Assembly: GCA_935421135.1 (NCBI GenBank) | Contig: OW285196.1 | Coordinates: 8,567,501-8,631,500, forward strand | From: Bugulina stolonifera | Taxonomy: Eukaryota; Bryozoa; Gymnolaemata; Cheilostomatida; Bugulidae | DNA length: 64,000 bases | Reading direction: 5' to 3' | Shown here: positions 1-11,500 of the stretch, piece after piece | How the letters are laid out: the number at the start of each line of letters is the position of its first letter | Position numbering within the stretch: position 1 is the stretch's first letter | Program-made: the position numbers and the translations under genes | Notes under the pieces: model-generated | Seen by the model: the letters and a program-made list of their open reading frames with translations, nothing else | Told to the model about the DNA's origin: nothing | Database searches by the model: none

Positions 1-56
1 AATGCTAGTGGCACGCTGTATGAAACATTACCCAGTACCAACTGACACACATCAAC

Positions 57-1717
57 ATGTACTCTGTAACTCTGGCAGCCCTGCTGGTAGGTGTCACCTA
101 TGGTGCCCTCCTCTCTGCTCCCGCCCTTGAGCATGAGATTAATAAGTATGACATGCTCGTCAGTGTCATGCAAACTCGAGTGGCGGCAGAATGCCCAAAG
201 GAGGTATGGCAGATGAAACATGTAAGAAGAGCTGTAAGTAGACAAATTTTCTTCAATTTAACAAGTACTGGTAACTCAGTAGGCTATTCATAGTGACTAT
301 AATTTACCAAATATTATTAAGCAACCCAAAGTGCTTGCGATAATATAAAATTCGTCGAGATAATATTAATAATTATACTAAAGAGGAGTTGTCAATGGTA
401 TAGTTCACTGTAGTTTTTTTCAGAAAATTTGCACTAGAACTCATCACAAGTCATGATTACTCTTATTACTGCAAACAATGCAAGTTATTATAATTTTGCC
501 ATGTGTATAAAATGTAAAACACTTTTGCCATCTATGTTTGTATACTGGGGAAATAAAAAGGTTTCTCTGCATATTTTATGATTTCCATTTATATGATATA
601 GTTTTTAAATTGCTTATATTTTATTTTAGGCTCCCAAGACTGCAATCACAGAGCCCGAACTTCAGTTGGAAAATTTGAAGACGGTTTACTCTCACTATCT
701 CTCCACCCTGTCCAAATGCAAAGCAGCCAAAGCCAGAGCTGATGCAATCAAAGCTAGAGAGAGAGCAGCTAAGGCTAAGGCTGCCGCTCTTGCAAAAGCC
801 AAGGCTAAAGCTGAAGCAGAAGCTAAGGCAAGACCCACTGTTAGTACAGTTGCACCAACTACTACTGCAAAATAAGTTCATGTAAATTCATACCTTGACA
901 AGCAATAAAACTTTAGAATAACACCCAAGGCATGTCTACGTTTTTCTATGAATTACCATCTAGTCAAAGCGCAGCAGTTAAATATATATGACTGTCTTCT
1001 CCTCTCATTCTCACCCATCATTTTCTTCTCTTCTAGAAGCCGGTAGCGCCGGCGCCTACCACAAAACCGTCTCCCTCAACTAAACTTTCAGCACCAACTG
1101 TCTCGTCAACCTCTACATCAAAGTCTACAACACCGCATCCAACAACTGTTCCACCAACTTCCACAGCTGTACCAGAGGTCATGACATCAACTGTCTCACA
1201 TTCCTCAACTTTAGAGCTCACAACCGCACCTGAATTCTCATCTACTACTTTTGTACCGTCTCCTTCAGCACAGGCTGACACCCAATCAAACTCAACATTG
1301 TGTCACTCAGCACTGCTCTTTACCGAGGCGATTAGGAGCCAGCATACAAAAAATGGTTCCACCATTGCTAATGCCGACAGGCTCTGTGATACCAGACATC
1401 TCGCTGAATCTGGATTTCCTTGGTTTAGATTTTCTGGTGAGGCAGGTAGCAAGATGTTGAGCACCTGTCCTGAGGTCAACACCTGTGGCACAAAGTTGCC
1501 GTTTTGGTCCGATGATGCTATGCCTACTTCCCTTTATGTTCCTCACATCATGAAGGTTCATAGTTCTACCTGGTCTCCTGGAGCATCAACTTCTTATTGC
1601 AAGGCAACCACCATGAATATGGAGGTGATGAGGTGTTCCAGTGATCCTTCAGATCTGATTTATCATTGGTCTCATAACCAGGCCTTTTGTGACATGGCTT
1701 TTTGTGGTTCTTACTGA
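57..1717 (+). CDS. Secreted protein with Lys/Ala helix, Thr/Ser/Pro stalk and uromodulin-type D8C-like domain
   Basis: Three exons join in phase 0: 57-233, 630-839 and 1037-1717, giving 355 aa. Exon 1 starts with a signal peptide (MYSVTLAALLVGVTYG, then ALLSAP). Exon 2 encodes a Lys/Ala-rich stretch of about 40 residues that should form a helix. Exon 3 opens with about 85 residues rich in Thr, Ser and Pro, a likely O-glycosylated stalk. It ends in a Cys-rich region with LCDTRH, WFRFSGEAGSKM, STCPEVNTCGTKLPFW, SYCK and MRC. The W-(Y/F)-R-F-x-G-x-x-G-x-x-M core followed by C...CGT..P.W is the signature of the D8C domain of uromodulin, GP2 and OIT3. The usual CC pair is missing. Donors are GTAAGT (234) and GTTAGT (840); AATAAA lies at 1772. 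An extracellular, mucin-like or matrix role is inferred; no membrane anchor is seen. Confidence 0.7.
630..909 (+). other. Possible alternative terminal exon with its own poly(A) signal
   Basis: If the weak GTTAGT donor at 840 is not used, exon 2 reads on for 11 codons (VSTVAPTTTAK) to a TAA at 873-875. AATAAA follows at 904-909. The product would be a secreted protein of about 129 aa with the signal peptide and Lys/Ala helix but no Thr/Ser/Pro stalk or D8C domain. This is an inference from the sequence; transcript data are needed. Confidence 0.45.
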
Positions 1718-2257
1718 TGACTGACCACAGTGACTATTTGATGTACCAAAACATCTTTCTAATAATACAGAAATAAAACAAATCAGTGAGAATAAGTGAG
1801 TCTTGAGTGGACAAATTTAGTTGCGTTGAGTAAAGTCATAAATTTTTTTACATCTTCTATACACATCTTTTTTTCTACCATATAAGTATAATTGCAAGTT
1901 GTTGGTATAGCTTAGTATCTCACTCGATGAGATATTGCTTTTGTAATACGTGCATCGAAAACTTTATCATTCATTCATCATGGCAATCTGAGACCCAAAG
2001 TTGTCATATTATGTGTACCCGATCAGAATATTCCACCGGCCTCACTATTTGCCATGTTTGTCCTGCCTACTTATTTTGCCTTCACAACATGATTCCATCC
2101 TGCGTTACCCCCATAAACATGACATTCGGTAGAACAATCTGTCAACATGGCTTTGGAACGCATCCACGTCCAAATCTACTTACAATGCAGTCGACATAGG
2201 CCATTGTTTTTTATACATGTAGATTGTAGTAATGTATGGAGATTTTTTAAACTGCAG
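1718..2257 (+). other. 3' UTR of the D8C gene and intron or intergenic sequence
   Basis: It contains the AATAAA at 1772 and a Cys-rich open stretch of 90 codons at 1927-2199. That stretch has no convincing splice sites and I could not place it in a gene. Confidence 0.3.
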
Positions 2258-2909
2258 GCCCTGGTGAAAGTAAAGATTTTGAATTCACTTCAAGCTCGGT
2301 ACCCTCACGTGGTGAACGTCAAAGGGAGGCTATGAGGGAAGCAGTGAGATCTAGAATATTATCGGAACGTAGACATGAAGCTAAGATGGCAGAACTAGAT
2401 GCAAGAGAAGGACAACTGATTGGTGCTAGTAACTCTGTAAGTTTTTTATTGTTATCCTCCAAAAATGACAAATCACCATTCTAATGCAACCCAATGCTAA
2501 GCTACGTACAAGACACTGTCATGATGCTGTAGCTACTAGGGGTATCCTGTCATTTGTACAAAAAATATTTTTATTGATTGGAACTAAGAACCTCTGCTGT
2601 TGTATTTTTTAGTCTTCAGTGTCGGAATTGACAGAGGAAAACGGAAGTAAAATGTTCGAGCATAGACTACATGTAAACTCTGCCACCAATATCACAAGCA
2701 GCAACAGTACTGTTGAACAATTCTATAAGGATAGCCCTTTACCAACTAGTAAGAGCGGTACCAGGGCTTCTTATAGTGACCCTCGAAATGCCAGCAGCCA
2801 CTGGACCTCAGGCAATATTGCAATTGATCAAAGAACTCAGTCTACAACAATCGCTGAATCATCAAATTATCAATATGTTCAATCATCTGATCAGCTAAGT
2901 AATATTTGA
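2258..2909 (+). CDS. 3' exons of an unidentified low-complexity protein
   Basis: Two exons join in phase 0: 2258-2436 (acceptor ...AACTGCAG, donor GTAAGT) and 2613-2909 (acceptor TATTTTTTAG, stop TGA). The first exon enters with two bases of a split codon, and an in-frame TAA lies just upstream at 2248, so at least one 5' exon is missing. The visible part is about 157 aa. It has an Arg/Glu-rich stretch likely to be helical (RQREAMREAVRSRILSERR), then a Ser/Thr/Asn-rich disordered tail. I do not recognise the family. The last codons and the stop lie inside the first copy of a short tandem repeat. An internal start at the ATG at 2329 is possible. Confidence 0.45.
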
Positions 2910-3018
2910 TTCCTTGAGTTATGTAACTAAGTAATATTTGATTCCTTGAGTTATGTAACTAAGTAATACTTAATTCCTTGAGTTATGTAACTAAGTAATA
3001 CTTAATTCCTCGAGTTAT
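2897..3018. repeat. Tandem repeat of about 31 bp, four copies
   Basis: The unit contains TTCCTTGAGTTATGTAACTA followed by AGTAATAYTT. The first copy overlaps the end of the coding exon, including its TGA stop. Confidence 0.8.
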
Positions 3019-4285
3019 ACAACAGGCATCTACTGTTGTAGAATTTTACTTGAAGTCTTGACTTGACAGTCATGTGGGAATTATTTATCCAATGTTTTAT
3101 TTTGGGGATTCTGTTTGTAAATTTTAAGTTGGTACTATTAGATTATAATATGGTGTATGCATGAATGTTGATTATTGAATAACATGAGAAAGTGCTGTTC
3201 TTCATGATGGAACTTTTAAAGTTACTATATTATTACTAGTGCAGCATGTTAGATTTTACTTGTGGACCATGAATTTATATTGGAGTATTGAATTGATATA
3301 CACGTTTTGATAAAACTAGATTATATACATTGTAGCTGTGCAACACTAATGTAGCAGTAGCTTATCATACAAGAGTTGTCTACTCTTATCACCATTAGTT
3401 GAAGAGATTTAGAATTAATAATTAATGATGTTATATTTATAATATACTATATTATTATAGCAGAAATAGGTTTCTAAACAAATAGTTCCTAATTGATGTA
3501 ACAAATACAAAAGATGAAATTATATCTCTTGCCTATTACTGCTGATTATACCAACCAAATATCAAACATTATTGTCTCCCATAATAATTGTTACTGATCA
3601 GAACCACAGTCCAAATATAAAATAGATAGTATTTATTTAATACGACAAAAGTTACCTCTTGCCAGTTACGCTCTTACTGAATGTCAGCAAATTTCATTTA
3701 AATCAGTGAGCCTATATACATATTATATTGTGACACCAAATACTAAGCCAGAGTGTAGGATGCCACAAGTTGGCAGCTCATCAGTCATCCGATATAAATA
3801 TTTAAACAGTAAGCTGAATCTACAACAAATTTTTACTACATAAATATCTATAACGGAAGCATAAAACATCTACAAATTCTCAGAGTACTAGTAATATTAG
3901 TGAAAATAATAATAATAATTAAAATACATGGTGACAATGATTAAATAGAGCTAGCAAATAATATGATCATATAAAATATGAATGAGACTTGAGATGGGGG
4001 CCGCACCTACCCACCCTTAACATTACTATGTGGATTTGTAGGCCTTGATTCAGTCATACTTGACTTGCTAACAAAACTGGAAGTTTTAGTTTGAGTTCCT
4101 ATCCTTTCAGCAACTCTGGCACAAGGGGGCGCTCTGGCATATGCATTGAATATACACTCAAGGAATTCTCTCATTTCTTATGGCATCGGTACAGTAATTG
4201 AGCAGGCCATAGTTAGACAGACGAACAGACAGAAGGAATGGACAACTCCTTCTTGTGATTGTAGAGGAATAGACCAAGCTCCCAG
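2910..4285. other. Convergent 3' flanks, no gene seen
   Basis: This AT-rich stretch lies between two genes that converge. Apart from the repeat at 2897-3018, it would hold the 3' UTR of the minus-strand F-BAR gene. The minus-strand AATAAA at 3632-3637 is the first clear poly(A) signal noted after that stop codon. Confidence 0.4.
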
Positions 4286-5476
4286 TTAGTGTATCTCTAT
4301 ATATGTGGTGGGGACGAATCCCTCCTCCCCAGTAGGTTTCCTAACCCTAGTCCAACCATCTCCATTATCATGTTCTACTATAGAGAAGCTTTCATCTGCA
4401 GCCATACTCAATGATCCTACTGTAGTAGCTGTAAGGCATTCAAGTAGGAACTGTTACATTTTCAATAGTGATAAAATATATTAAATTCTAACTCGACTGA
4501 GCTATGGGTAAATCAATTGAACTATGGGTAAATCAATTGAACTATGGGTAAATCAATTGAACTATGGGTAAATCAATTGAACTATGTGTAAATAAATTGA
4601 ACTATGGGTAAATCTATTGAACTATGGGTAAATCTATTGAACTATGGGTAAATCAATTGAACTATGGGTAAATCGGTTAATATCACAGTTAAACATGGTC
4701 AATAATTAACATACATTCATCCATGGCCAGTAGCCAGTAGCAAATAAGGTTGCAACAACATCTGATATTGTCAGCCTGATCATGGTAACACAGTGGCATA
4801 CCACTGTAGACAAGTAGGCTATATTATACTGTATATAATATCGACTACATTGCAAATACAATGGCAAATATGATGAGGTTATAAGAACTGACGGAGGTAG
4901 TGCAATAAGGACAAAGGTAACATACTCTGCTTACCTTGGAACATATAGAGAGCCTTAGCACTACCGATAACAGGGAGGGGTTCATGATCTCCCACATCTT
5001 CATCAAAACTGTCGTTATCAAAGCTGTCAACCATAGCGGAGCTGTAAAACAAGTAGAACCATTATCACACAGTACATGGATACAGTATATACAAATGTAT
5101 ACTAAATTATCCCAAATGGTCACAATCAGAACAATGCTAGAGATGTTCTAGTATAAATCTGACAGTCAATGTTATATAATTGAAGGCAAATCATACTGTA
5201 ATATGTTTCTACCAATCACAAGCCCAGAAATAATAGCGCAGAGCTAGAATATCTCAAGGTACATGAGGGTATGAAGATAAGTAGCAGTAGAAATATTACA
5301 GAATAATACAGACAAGTAGGTGTTAGGTAATGTTGAAACTAGGACGTTTAGGAATATACAGCACAGATACATGAAATATTGACTAGGCTACCTATATGAG
5401 TAGAAATTTGAAGAGCATGATGTACACCGTAGCTGATTATACAGCAGTTTAAAATCTAAAGATAGAACAGAACTAT

Positions 5477-5540
<64 letters not shown>

Positions 5541-8500
5541 CACTACATGTATAATTGCTATAGCATACACTAATCACACAAATAAATTAAACTGAAATAC
5601 AAAGTAATAAGGTTGCTTCTGGAGTTAATTTTTCAGAAAAGTACCATACACAATGTACATGTTGGTATCAAAGGTTAAAAAGGTATACTGACATCTAGAC
5701 TTTAATTGGGAATAGGTCAAGTTGTACTCATCAATAGCATTATTTCAAAAAAGATCTAATGAATAATGAAGGGGTTTCGGAACACACTATTTTGTTGCAT
5801 ATTTTAGTTAGCATACCTTTACTTTGCACACAAATAACTGATAGAAGCAGCCATAGCTATGTACAAACTGAATATCACACAGCAAAAAACAAATGAAACT
5901 GAAATGGAAAACTAAAAAGCAAGAGCCAATAGAAGCATCTGATTACCTATCGTCTAAAGCTTGTAGACTATCGTCATAAAACTGAGTGCTGCGAGTGCTA
6001 TGCACTGAATACATAGAGCTACAACAGGGCAGGCACAACGAGTGTGTACAAAGGATGCACATGAAATAATAATAAATTCAATTGCATGATAGCAAACAGT
6101 GGGCAAGCTGTAGACATAGTTTGAAATAAATAATAACTATATAGTAGCTCAGCATAAACAGCAAACGTGAAAATACAGATAAAAAGTTGGACAGTGAACT
6201 TCAACTACAAATTTTCTCAAGCTGAAAGTAAACTCTCTGTAGGAGAGACAGGAATGTATACAGGAAGCGTGGGTCCTTTATTTATGTGAAACAGTATGAA
6301 CAGGTTGGTACCTAGTACCAGTGGGAAAGAAAGTACACAGTAGTTATATGTATATCATAAGTTACTTACTGGGTTTGTCTTTGCTGAGATATATTCTGTG
6401 TGCTGGGAGTACCTCCATTAACTGTAACAGCAAACCTCATGTTTTGATTCCAAAGAACAGCAAACAGGTTTGAGAAAGTTACTACATTGCAGAGTAAAAC
6501 ATATAAACCCAGAGATCATCATCCAATGGGAGCGAAGATAACAATAAACATAAACGAAAACTGAGAGAGATGGCTCTAATAGTCCACTGGAAGGTTATTG
6601 GTAGTCTATTAGTCCATACAATAGCCCAAGTAGACTCGTACTGCAGGTATACAATAGCCCAAGTAGACTCGTACTGCAGGTATACAATAGCCCAAGTAGA
6701 CTCGTACTGCAGGTATACAATAGCCCAAGTAGACTCATACCGCAGGTATACAATAGCCCAAGTAGACTCGTACTGCAGGTATACAATAGCCCAAGTAGAC
6801 TCATACTGCAGGTATACAATAGCCCAAGTAGACTCGTACTGCAGGTATACAATAGCCCAAGTAGACTCATACTGCAGGTATACAATAGCCCAAGTAGACT
6901 CGCATTGCAGGTATACAATAGGCCAAGTAGACTCGTACTGCAGGTATACAATATCCCAAGTAGACTCGTACTGCAGGTATACAGTAGCCCAAGTAGACTC
7001 ATACTGCAGGTATACAATAGCCCAAGTAGGTATACAGAGTAAATCTTACCTCCACCAGAGACAGGTGTGGATTGGTGGGTAGAAGAGATGTCTGCAGAGT
7101 GTGAACTATTGATTGAGCCTACAGAAGACCTTCGGGTCATGACAGGAGTGTCACCAGATGTGGCGTTGAGATAACCCTGCATAATAAGAGCAGCATTGTA
7201 TGGTAACAATTGTATAACAACACGATACTATCCAACAGTAAATGACAACACAGCATCATGATGGCACTCTCTGAGGGAACTGTGTAACACCTACATGTAT
7301 ATCACTGCCTATCTCCATATGCCACTCAGGACGCAGGAGAAAGACGACTACTAGGGCCCACACAGGCTACTCACCTCAAACTTGGTCAGCTCGCTCTCCA
7401 GACCGACTATCTTCTGGTTAATCTCATCCAGTTGCTGAGTCAATGTACTGGCATCTCCTAGCTTAGGGTTATTCTGGTAGACTCCCTGCATCTTTACTAT
7501 CCCTTCCCTAGCAACAAGTAAAAAATGCCATTATGACTATAGCAACAGGTAAACAATACCGTAATTGCCATGCCAACAGGTAAACAACACTATTATTACT
7601 ATAGTAACATGTAAACAATATCAATATCACCATAGCGACACACAAGCCTACCATGTCTTAATATCACCAATACACACACAATCTCACACTCTACCAATAC
7701 CAGTAACAGCCATGATCATGCAAGTAGTGGGATACTAACAATAATAAACATAAATGTGCACAAAAATTAGAACAATTTTCCATATGCCTGTGCTTTAACT
7801 CCAGTTTTGTTAAAAGCAAGGGGGGGTGAGGATACCTACCGTGATGCACACTCTTTACCAATTTGATGTTTAATAGCCTTAATTTTTTCCTTGAGGTGCT
7901 TCTTCTGTTGTTGAGGAGCCAGATGACTGAAATCTTCACTGACTGGCTCAGACCCCTACAGCAAACAAGAAATGACATCACACATACAGCTTTAGATAGT
8001 CAACTTGAAATAATGCACTTTCTATAAGAAATAATAGCCTATTGAAAGACTGTCTGTCACAAGTAATTGAGCATAACTCTGAAGCATTGCAGCAAGCAAG
8101 GGCAGCTTTTGCATGTTTAAACTAAAGTAATATTTTCCAATTCAAAACAGAAGCATTGACCACAGTTTTTGGTAAACTAAAACATGTCGGACAGATTTTC
8201 ATGCCGTTAACAGTGTTAACTTCATAATTATGAAAATAAGTTTAACATCGAAGATATAAATTTATCAGACAGAACTTTTTTAATAAACATTGAATAAAAA
8301 CTGAAGATTGATTTGATAGAAAACAGGTACAGTTTACAGTATATAACAACTGATAGGAATGATATTGTATGGGACAGCAATGCGAAAGCAAATCTTACAT
8401 CTACTCCAATTCCACATGCAAGGTAAACCTAAAAATCAAAACAATTACATGTCACAAACAACAAACGTTCCCGTTCCACAACACAATATGGCCTTGAGGT

Positions 8501-11500
8501 GTAGCTGTAAAGGTAACTACGCATACATTGATATCAAATATAACTGAGCATGAAACAAGGCTCCACGATTTCAAACACTCTAACATGAGACATGATTGAG
8601 AAGGGTTTGATAGGTAGGGCATGCATGTACATATACAGTATCAAACTTAGCAGGGAGAAAAACTGATTAGAGGTGAGTGTAGACAGTTAGATATAATACA
8701 TGTACAGTAGTAGTAGTGGTACATAGAGGAGATTCACTAAGAGCGATACACGTGATAGTAGTGAACAGACAAGTATGTGATCGACAACGGCTATCCTAAT
8801 GGAGGATGACATGAGTGTGCAACATGGGACAGTAGAATATTGTAAAACTTGTGCTGGGGTTGGACAACCAGAAGTCCCGATTATATCACTTATGAACAAC
8901 AAGATTGTGGAAAATAATAACTAATTAACAAAGACTGTTCCACAAAGACGATGTGCATAAACAAAGAAAGAAAAACAACGACATGCAATTTTGAAAATAT
9001 GATGGCTCCAAAGGAACTAAAACACCATGTCCGTGAATATGATATGTGAATACTAGAAAGTAGGGCAGAGCAAAGCTAAGCAACTGTTAAAACATATGAC
9101 AGTTAGGGTACCAACTGTCAATATAGACCAGGCCAGGAGTCAGTAAATAGACAGAAAGCTAGGCAGGTAGATACCACATAATTATGTACATGTAGGTAAG
9201 AACTGGCAACCTGCAATAGGTGTAGGCTACTGGCTGAGGGCTAGTATAAATATGAATTATAGTAGTAGTTGATAGCATTTTATGGAGTTATCTTACCCTT
9301 AGTTTTACAGAGTTTCCCTACAGGTAAACAAACAAGAACACAGTCTAGAAATAGACACTACTGTCAACTCCAGTGATAGGAGAAGACAACTCAGACTAAA
9401 GACAGATCAACTACTAATTAATGATGGCTACTACTCCAGGTTATTACAGTCGTGTATGCTGTCACATATGGCTAGTAGACATACTTGTATTAGCATGTTA
9501 CTTCTAAATTTTGGTAAATTATATTAGAGCTTGGACACTCTTCAGCCTTTAGAACATGTTTTTTCCTATAATGTAAAGCACAACTCATTCATCCAATATC
9601 ATTCAAATATTTTTTGAGTTGCCCAATCTGTCTCACTATAATAGAATATAACTATTTAGGCCTACACCATGTAATATAACCAAGCAAACCTCAAGTTGCT
9701 AGCCTGCTCCCCAAATAGCACGAGTCAACCAGGAACAAATTGTACATGAATAAGCAAGACCTTTTGTCGACCTACCGGCAATGAATTAAAGCAACACAAG
9801 CCGCAGCATCTTTTCAACAATCAAAGCTTGAAGGCAAAAACCCAAAGTTCTAACCCAACAACTAATTTTCACACAGGTTCAGTCTACTTCTATCTTATAG
9901 CGTCATGCACAATATACAGCAGACTGTACTGGACTAGAGAGACGTATCAATAAGTCACTGCAAACCGCCATGACCAATCAAATTATAGAAGGCATGCTGT
10001 GTCAACACCAGACACGTGTCATGTCACAATAAAAATAACCTTTGACCAGAACAGACTAGTTCGGTAAGGCAAGCTGTCGCTCTTGGCTCGCTTTGCATAC
10101 GTCACTTTCCTCTACAACAAATATTTGGCCAGTCATTAAGCATTCAGCCAACACGAAGAGAATATACACTGTAGATCCATGTTAACAACTGACAGTTTAG
10201 ATGTCTCCATATCTACAATGTCATAGTATCGACTCCGTATTAATTAGGAACAAAACCCTCCACTCAGGTGTATGTTATGACCAAACAGTTAGTACAGCAC
10301 TAATAGTCCATAACATAATTGAACCTCATTGCATGCAAAGAGTGTAGTAGTCTCCAAGGTACAAACGTGCACTACTATATTAATAAAATATAACACAACT
10401 GAAACAAAACTAGCTGAGATAGAGTCTGGTGCTGCAGCTGCCAACCTTTAAACCGGAGTACAACATGAAGACACTAGCTACTAAATAAAGGTAGGCTAAG
10501 TTCTACAACAATAAATGAACCAATGGTAGGTACACTGATATTACCCTTCGAAGTATCGACATCTAGAAAAGTTTCAACGTCGTGTGTGAACAGGAAAAAG
10601 TCTTCAACATTAAAGTAGAACAAAAACTTTAATATTGAAACAGCAACTGAATCAAAGTAAAAGTGCAGTATAATCTGTAATACAGGTGGGGAGGCCTTTT
10701 CATGTCTAACAAAAGTCATGAGGAAAAACAACTAAAAAACAAACAAGAGTTGCTCAGGGAGACATAACTACAATTTCATACAGTGGTGGTGACACTGAAT
10801 GCAATGTACATCCAGGCATATAGAAAGCAACAGTGGAGGCAACACTTAAAGCAGCGAAAGCGGTGTGAATGAAATGACTTCGCGTACCAGAGAGCGGGAT
10901 GGTTAATTTCACAATAAGATTCTAGGCTAACACCACCCAGTATTATAGGACTTGGCTCCAATTCCTACCAAACCATCGAGCATACACCGGGTATGTACAA
11001 CATGCATATTATAACAACTAATATGATAGTGATCATATATACAAATGTAGAAAATCTTTTACCTTGCCGATTCGAAAGCTCGAGCTCTAAAGCCAACCAA
11101 AGGTACATTGACAAGTAAATACAATACAGAGTTATAAAACGTCATTAACGCTAAGCATAGACAATATTTTAGTTGAGTGCCCAAGCTAAAAACTTAAGGT
11201 GGGAGAGCGACATCCCCGTAATGACAAGACTTTACAAGACCGGTAGGCTATGTGTAAAAGTTTTAAATATTATATGTACAAGGTAGGGTCGGGGGTAGAA
11301 GCTCTGAACTAATATCTAAGATGTATCGATGTTACAACACAAAAAATGGACTCGACCAAAACACAAGTATATGTAGTTGTCTTCTCTCTGTTGTACATGA
11401 AGCAAGAGCAGGCAACTCTAATGGTTCAACCACAAGTTTCAATCCTCATAAGAAAGCTGTTACATCTTCCATGTTGATGGAAGAATTATGAACCTTTAAT

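Noticed and set aside
1927..2199. Cys-rich open frame of 90 codons
   Set aside because: No start context, splice site or family match; frames of this length occur by chance here.
1434..2258. Phase-compatible splice from GGTGAGG at 1435 to the acceptor at 2257, joining the D8C exon to the exons at 2258-2909
   Set aside because: It would cut the D8C domain in its core. The phase match alone has a one in three chance.
5388..5570. Open frame through the CA repeat
   Set aside because: It is only the translation of a dinucleotide repeat.
4497..7030. Regular repeats considered as a CRISPR array
   Set aside because: The copies are directly adjacent without unique spacers and the DNA is eukaryotic; these are minisatellites.
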